Assembly: GCA_002794785.1 (NCBI GenBank)
Contig: NBBA01000008.1
Span: 186,001 to 250,000, forward strand
Source of the DNA: Coniferiporia sulphurascens
Taxonomy: Eukaryota > Basidiomycota > Agaricomycetes > Hymenochaetales > Hymenochaetaceae
Direction: 5' to 3'
Length of the DNA: 64,000 nucleotides
Part shown: one piece after another, positions 59,571 through 64,000 of the stretch
How the letters are laid out: every line of letters begins with the position of its first letter
Numbering within the stretch: the first letter of the stretch is position 1
Position numbers and translations under genes: made by a program
The notes under the pieces: model-generated
What the model saw: the letters and a program-made list of their open reading frames with translations, nothing else
Databases searched by the model: none
Told to the model about the DNA's origin: nothing

Positions 59571-59905
59571 TGGACTAATATACCGATCTCATCGTCAACT
59601 AGTCACGTCAGCAAACTGCGTTGATTCTTATTGCAAACCCCATGATTTCGCTTTTAATAATCTTGAACAACCTAAAGGTACTTCATTTCTTGATAATACG
59701 TACCGACCTTCTTCATCATCCTTCCTGTTACCATTTCAGCTCTGTTCAATGGAAAGGTTAGCGGAATTAGAACCATTATTATGTTATGTGGAGCTATTCG
59801 AATACTTCTATGTGAGTAACATGAATCTACAGCTTGCGGACATTGAACTGGCTATGGCGCGGCTATAGTCGGTCTCGTAACGGCAAACAAAGGAAGCATT
59901 CGCAT
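59571..59905 (+). pseudogene. Partial duplicate of the GH43 gene (exons 3-6)
   Basis: Similar along its length to 61054-61480 of the intact gene: CGATCTC.TCGTCAACT.GTCACGTCAGCAAA, the intron, the WF-site exon (reading MLCGAIRILL here) and YGAA(I)VGL(V)TAN. It has stops and an internal deletion. It is fused directly to SDR relic 7. Confidence 0.82.
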
Positions 59906-60710
59906 GGAGTGTGTCCTGGCCTCGCTTCGCGTAGATCATCCACCTTTTCGGGCAAGTTCAGCGCGTTCTGGATGCCTTTCCTTTGCTTTTGAATTTACTA
60001 ATACTGTATATGTGCTGGCAGTCTGCCAGTGGGAGCTTCCGAAATGCTTCAGGGCTGGTTTTTAGTGCGATAGAATTAAGCTTTCGGCGGATCATCCTAT
60101 ATTGGTGAAAGCCAAAATAAGAAGGATGACAAAAAAGGAACGAAAGAGGAAATATGATTCGTCATGGTGACAGCGACTATTGCTTTGTTTTCTCCCATCA
60201 AATGTAGGACTCTCTGCCGCAAATATAGGAATGTTCATCGAACAAGTACGAAACTTGCCAGCCGGGGTCGTAACAACCGTCCCCGCAAGCGCCTGTTATT
60301 TACTGTAGGATCAAGTTCGGCTCGAGTTTGCCTCCGAAGCCGGGCGTCTTTTCTCTATTTGACCCTCGTGGCGATTACACCAGCAAAGTGAACGCTTGTT
60401 CAATTCAGCGGCCCGAAGTTACAGCTCAGTGCCCCCAGATGACCTCGGAATTTATAATGACATTGCATCATGATCTCCGAGTCGACTTGTTTTACTGGTT
60501 TGACTTTCGGGACTTCAGCCGCTCTGTCTACGTGTCGTGTCGAGCTTGCTTTCTCAGGACTTCTTGCGGCGTAGAGGCCCGGATTAAATGCACGTGCGCC
60601 CTCTATCCGCCGGTAGCCGTTCTTTTGACTGGAGCATTCTTCCGTCTCGTTTCTACATAAAGGTGATCGTAGCTCCTTTTGTCGTCAATCGCACGAACTG
60701 ATACGCCGCA
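59906..60710. other. Intergenic region upstream of the GH43 gene
   Basis: About 0.8 kb. No gene is supported; it should carry the GH43 promoter. Confidence 0.4.
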
Positions 60711-62852
60711 ATGCTTATCCTGCTTTTGTTTCTAATAGCTGCTCTGACTGCTGGAGATGCATTGGTCTCCGCGGAGAGCGTCATCGTTCCCGGCGCTGCT
60801 TGGACAGACACCAGCGGCAATACAATCCAGGCCCACGGCGCTGGTATACTCAAGGTGAGAGGAAGTTCCCACACTCTGTATTTGGTTTTCACCATCAATT
60901 GAAATGCTCAGGTCGGGGACATTTTCTACTGGTTCGGCGAGGATAAAGCGGCAAATAGCGCGCTGTTCTCCGCCGTGTCTTGTTATACTGTAAGTGGTAT
61001 CGTTTCATTCTCGCCGTTAATGTTCAAGGTTAAGGTCACCCCGCTTTTACTAGTCCACCGATCTCGTCAACTGGTCACGTCAGCAAAATGCGTTGACTCC
61101 GATTGCAAACACCATGATTTCTACTTCAGATATCGTTGAACGACCTAAAGGTGCCTTATTTCTTGCCATCCTTACCGATATGTCTCTTAAAGATTTTCTC
61201 TTTCATCATCATCCCCCCTCCCTATCACCATTTAAGTTATATTCAATGAGAAGGTTAGCCTTTCATTCTTCACAAACAAATGCGTGTTCTCAACAGCAAA
61301 ACCAGAATCAAGAGTATGTTATGTGGTTCCATTCGGATACTTCTAGGTAAGTAACATAAGTCTACGTTAGGCTCTTGCGTAATAACCTGGCAAACGTCGA
61401 ACTAGCTATGGCGCGGCTATGGTCGGTGTTGCAACGGCAGACACTCCATGTGGTCCGTATACATACAAAGGAAGCTGGAAGCCTCTGGGTGCCGATTCTA
61501 GGGACATGGGATTGTTTCAAGATAGTAAGCTCTAAATTCATAATTCGCCTCAATAAGAGTGACTAAAATTCTCTCGAACTCGAAAGCTAACCGTAAGTGT
61601 GCGAAGCACATCCTTGTTCTGCAAACTGCTTATTACTCCTCCAGAGTCTGCGTACCTACTATACGCATCCGATAACAATCAGAATTTCAAGATATCTCTT
61701 CTGGATTCGGACTATTACAACGTCACGTCGGTAGTCTCCGAACTTACTGGTTCGTCATTTGCTAGAGTACGAGGATCGACGTGACTGATCAAATGGCGAT
61801 TATAAAGGAGCGACCCTTGAGGCTCCCGGAATAGTGAAACGGGATAACGTCCGTTTCCGAACGACGCGAAGTGTGGAATTTATGTCTTACAGTTCTTTTT
61901 TGACCAGGTTTACTATCTTATTGCATCCCACACCAGCGGTTGGGACCCCAACCCTAACAAATTTTTCTCGTCATCGGTGAGTATTATGGGAAATAATACA
62001 TACATATGAACTCACAGATCGGGGGATATAGTCACTTTCAGGACCGTGGACTAGTCAGGCAGACATAGCACCCGAAGACACGAACACATATTTCTCTCAA
62101 AACGCTTTTGACCTGCAGTTAGGATCAAATGCCATTTATATGGGAGATCGATGGAGGCCGGATCTACTCGGCAGTAGTCGGTATATTTGGTACCCGCTGG
62201 ATTGGTCTTCTGGGTCTCCTCAGATCGTCGAAGCCGACGTCTGGAGCGTTGACCTCAGCGCAGGGACGTACTCGGTTGCCTCCGGCACAAGCTACGAGGC
62301 TGAGTCCGGGACTATATCTGGAAGCGCAGTAATATTGAACGGTTCTGCTTTCTCTGGAGGAGAAGCCGTTGGTTATCTAGGTAAGATATTACGTACTATG
62401 AAGCCGCATGTCTGATTGAATATGCTATCTTTTTGAGGAAATGGCGGCTCTGTGACCATTAACAATGTTCAGGGAAATGGTCAAGGACAGTGGGTTTCTT
62501 TATACTATGCCAATGGTGATTCGGCGTGGCGTAACACCACCGTTAGGTCAGTCCCATCTTTTTTCACCTGAACTAGCCAATATTTCGAGCTACTCACCGG
62601 GTTCTTCGACGTAGCGTAAACGGTGGATCTACCGTTCTCGTTGACCAGCCTAACACCGGAGGAGAAAGTGTTATCTTGAGTGTTCCTGTTAAACTGAATC
62701 TGAAGTCAGGAACAAATTCCGTGACTTTCTCAATCAATCAGAGCAGTGCGTTATTCGACAATCTAACCTTTTTTCTGAGCGCTAAAATCTAGTGTTCTAC
62801 CGCAGATTACGCTGCGGACCTCGATAAAATTGTCGTCTACCAGCAAGGCTGA
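60711..62852 (+). CDS. GH43 exo-beta-1,3-galactanase with CBM35
   Basis: Thirteen exons (60711-60854, 60912-60989, 61054-61150, 61237-61253, 61297-61346, 61406-61524, 61645-61749, 61808-61848, 61908-61976, 62032-62380, 62438-62546, 62615-62745, 62806-62852) give 451 aa. There is a signal peptide (MLILLLFLIAALTAGDALVS). The GH43 five-blade domain holds QAHGAGILKVGDIFYWFGED, YVMWFHSD, GVATADTPCGPYTYKG, YLLYASDNNQNFKI and LEAPGIV with the acid Glu. A C-terminal CBM35 follows from about residue 325 (YEAESG, VGYLGNGGSVTINNV, WVSLYYANGDS, DLDKIVVY). This matches fungal exo-beta-1,3-galactanases that trim arabinogalactan side chains. The FQD-to-SAYLLY intron (120 nt) may hide a tiny exon for the missing DD-type residues. 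Confidence 0.9.
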
Positions 62853-63811
62853 TTTTTTCAGGTGTCCGAGAGTGCCGATCTGTACTCATAAATATGGAAG
62901 AACTTGGACAGCGTTTTCGGTTTTTATTCAAAGAGTAGCCTGCGGAATGAATTTTTTCCATTAAGTACATCCAGGGGGTATCCCGCGCGGGATTCTCCGT
63001 TAATTTTGGGGTCTCGAGAAACTCCACTAAGAACGTTTTTGATCTTAAGCCGCAAATTCGAGCCCATTCGTTAAATTTTGTCCGCAGAATCACTGTTTGC
63101 AGGCACGTAGACTTCACTAGGGCCACATGAACTAGTAGCCGGCCCACCTTCCGTACTAACGAAGAGCTCTCGACATTGGATCTTGCGAAACGCTTCAGTT
63201 TTCAAATTTGAGTTACAAATATAAATCAGGTTTCCGCTGCAGGAGGCCTCAAGTTGACAATGGCGTGTGTCGCAGACTGGGGAGTAATTAACACTCGGGT
63301 GATATCCATAAAGACTCCTATGCATTCGGATGAAAGAAAGCGTGCGTGGGTAAGTGCGCATTTTTTATTCAATGAGAGTTCGTTACCATCTAAACCAGGA
63401 AAAACAGTGTCTCCCTCAATGGCCCGGGACCTGGAGCCCATTCGGACCTTAAGCGAAGGATTGAACTGTATAAAAAAAGAAAGGGTAGTGAATATACATG
63501 TACAGTACATACATCACGATGCACACATGAGGAAGGGTAGAACTTGAGGCCGATCCACTGCAGACGATTGGCAGCGTCTCACGGCTATTTTTATCATCGC
63601 GGGAAGGCGCCCGGCGGGTGTGAATGGAAAGTGTCTACTTAATATTCGAAGCACCATTAGCCTATCATATACTCACAAAAACGGCGACGATTCAATGGTT
63701 GCAATATATACAGTGCGAACACGCAATTTCATTCTACGCTCTCACCGCTCTTTCTGCCCCCCCTCTTTCCGCCTTGACTCTCAGCTCTCCTAAAGACACG
63801 CAAGACACACA
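62853..63811. other. Intergenic region with promoter of SDR copy 8
   Basis: About 0.96 kb. No exon is supported. The last 110 nt hold a TATA box and pyrimidine-rich leader of the next gene. Confidence 0.45.
63705..63710 (+). promoter_or_regulatory. TATA box of SDR copy 8
   Basis: GCAATATATACAG, about 102 nt before the ATG; similar spacing to SDR copies 1 and 3. Confidence 0.5.
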
Positions 63812-64000
63812 ATGGGCCAGACGCTAAAAGTCATCCGCACGCTCTACAGCCAGTCACGGCCGCCGAAGCCCAAGTTCAGCGTAGACGATATCCCGGACCT
63901 CTCGGGCAAGGTCGTCATCGTCACAGGCGGGTACACCGGCATTGGAAAAGAGACTGTGCTCGCGCTGCTGCGCAAGAACGCAAAGGTGTACATTGCAGCG
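63812..64000 (+). CDS. Short-chain dehydrogenase/reductase, copy 8 (cut by window end)
   Basis: The first 63 codons of exon 1 are inside the window: MGQTLKVIRTLYSQSRPPKP, KFSVDDIPDLSGKV, the cofactor loop TGGYTGIGKE and [10 protein letters not shown]. It is the same family as the array to the left, but on the opposite strand. Whether it is intact cannot be judged. Confidence 0.9.
   Translation, partial: MGQTLKVIRTLYSQSRPPKPKFSVDDIPDLSGKVVIVTGGYTGIGKETVLALLRKNAKVYIAA

Noticed and set aside
61356..61480. A frameshift in the GH43 gene after FHSDTS
   Set aside because: I first read LANVELAMAR, which is out of frame. The acceptor at 61405 gives SYGAAMVGVATADTPCGPY and the whole gene closes in frame.
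1..64000. tRNA, rRNA or CRISPR features
   Set aside because: No cloverleaf box sequences, rRNA signatures or regularly spaced repeats were seen. The window is eukaryotic.

Overview
The window reads as nuclear DNA of a filamentous basidiomycete, most likely a wood-decay member of the Agaricomycetes. Almost every gene is split by many 45-80 nt GT-AG introns. Genes lie on both strands with short spacers. Family content fits: a DUF7330-like protein, expanded TKL kinases, NCS1 and MFS transporters, a CE15 glucuronoyl esterase and a GH43 galactanase. I read exons by hand. Where exon coordinates are given, the reading frame closes to the stop codon unless stated.

Positions 1-31,400 are a gene-dense housekeeping arm: DUF7330-like protein, GABA-permease-like amino-acid transporter, DUF89 damage-control phosphatase, CE15 esterase, a small coiled-coil protein, QCR6 (complex III hinge), MsrA, a TKL kinase with a C-terminal C1-type finger, SFT2, an NCS1 permease, a tandem pseudokinase-kinase, a RING-like membrane protein, NAA30 and a secreted histidine phosphatase. 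Positions 31,400-36,770 are gene-poor, with degenerate sequence and a solo LTR. An MFS transporter and an 826-aa protein of unknown function follow (36,777-42,009).

Positions 42,580-64,000 hold the most unusual feature: a tandem array of short-chain dehydrogenase/reductases (SDRs) of one family. It has two apparently intact copies, one copy that has lost its first ATG, one 4-nt frameshifted copy, three truncated relics, and an inverted copy running off the right edge. A 5,984-bp Copia element sits in the promoter of the first copy, and a foreign solo LTR is nested inside the element's gag region. The two Copia LTRs differ only at sites explained by ancestral CpG. Eight of the nine internal stops are TGA and one RT catalytic Asp is changed to Asn, so the element looks decayed by methyl-CpG deamination. 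A GH43/CBM35 galactanase and a partial copy of it lie between the array and the inverted SDR.

Three, possibly four, introns start with GC instead of GT (three with GCGAGT). In the SDR array the paralogues show GT at the same intron position.
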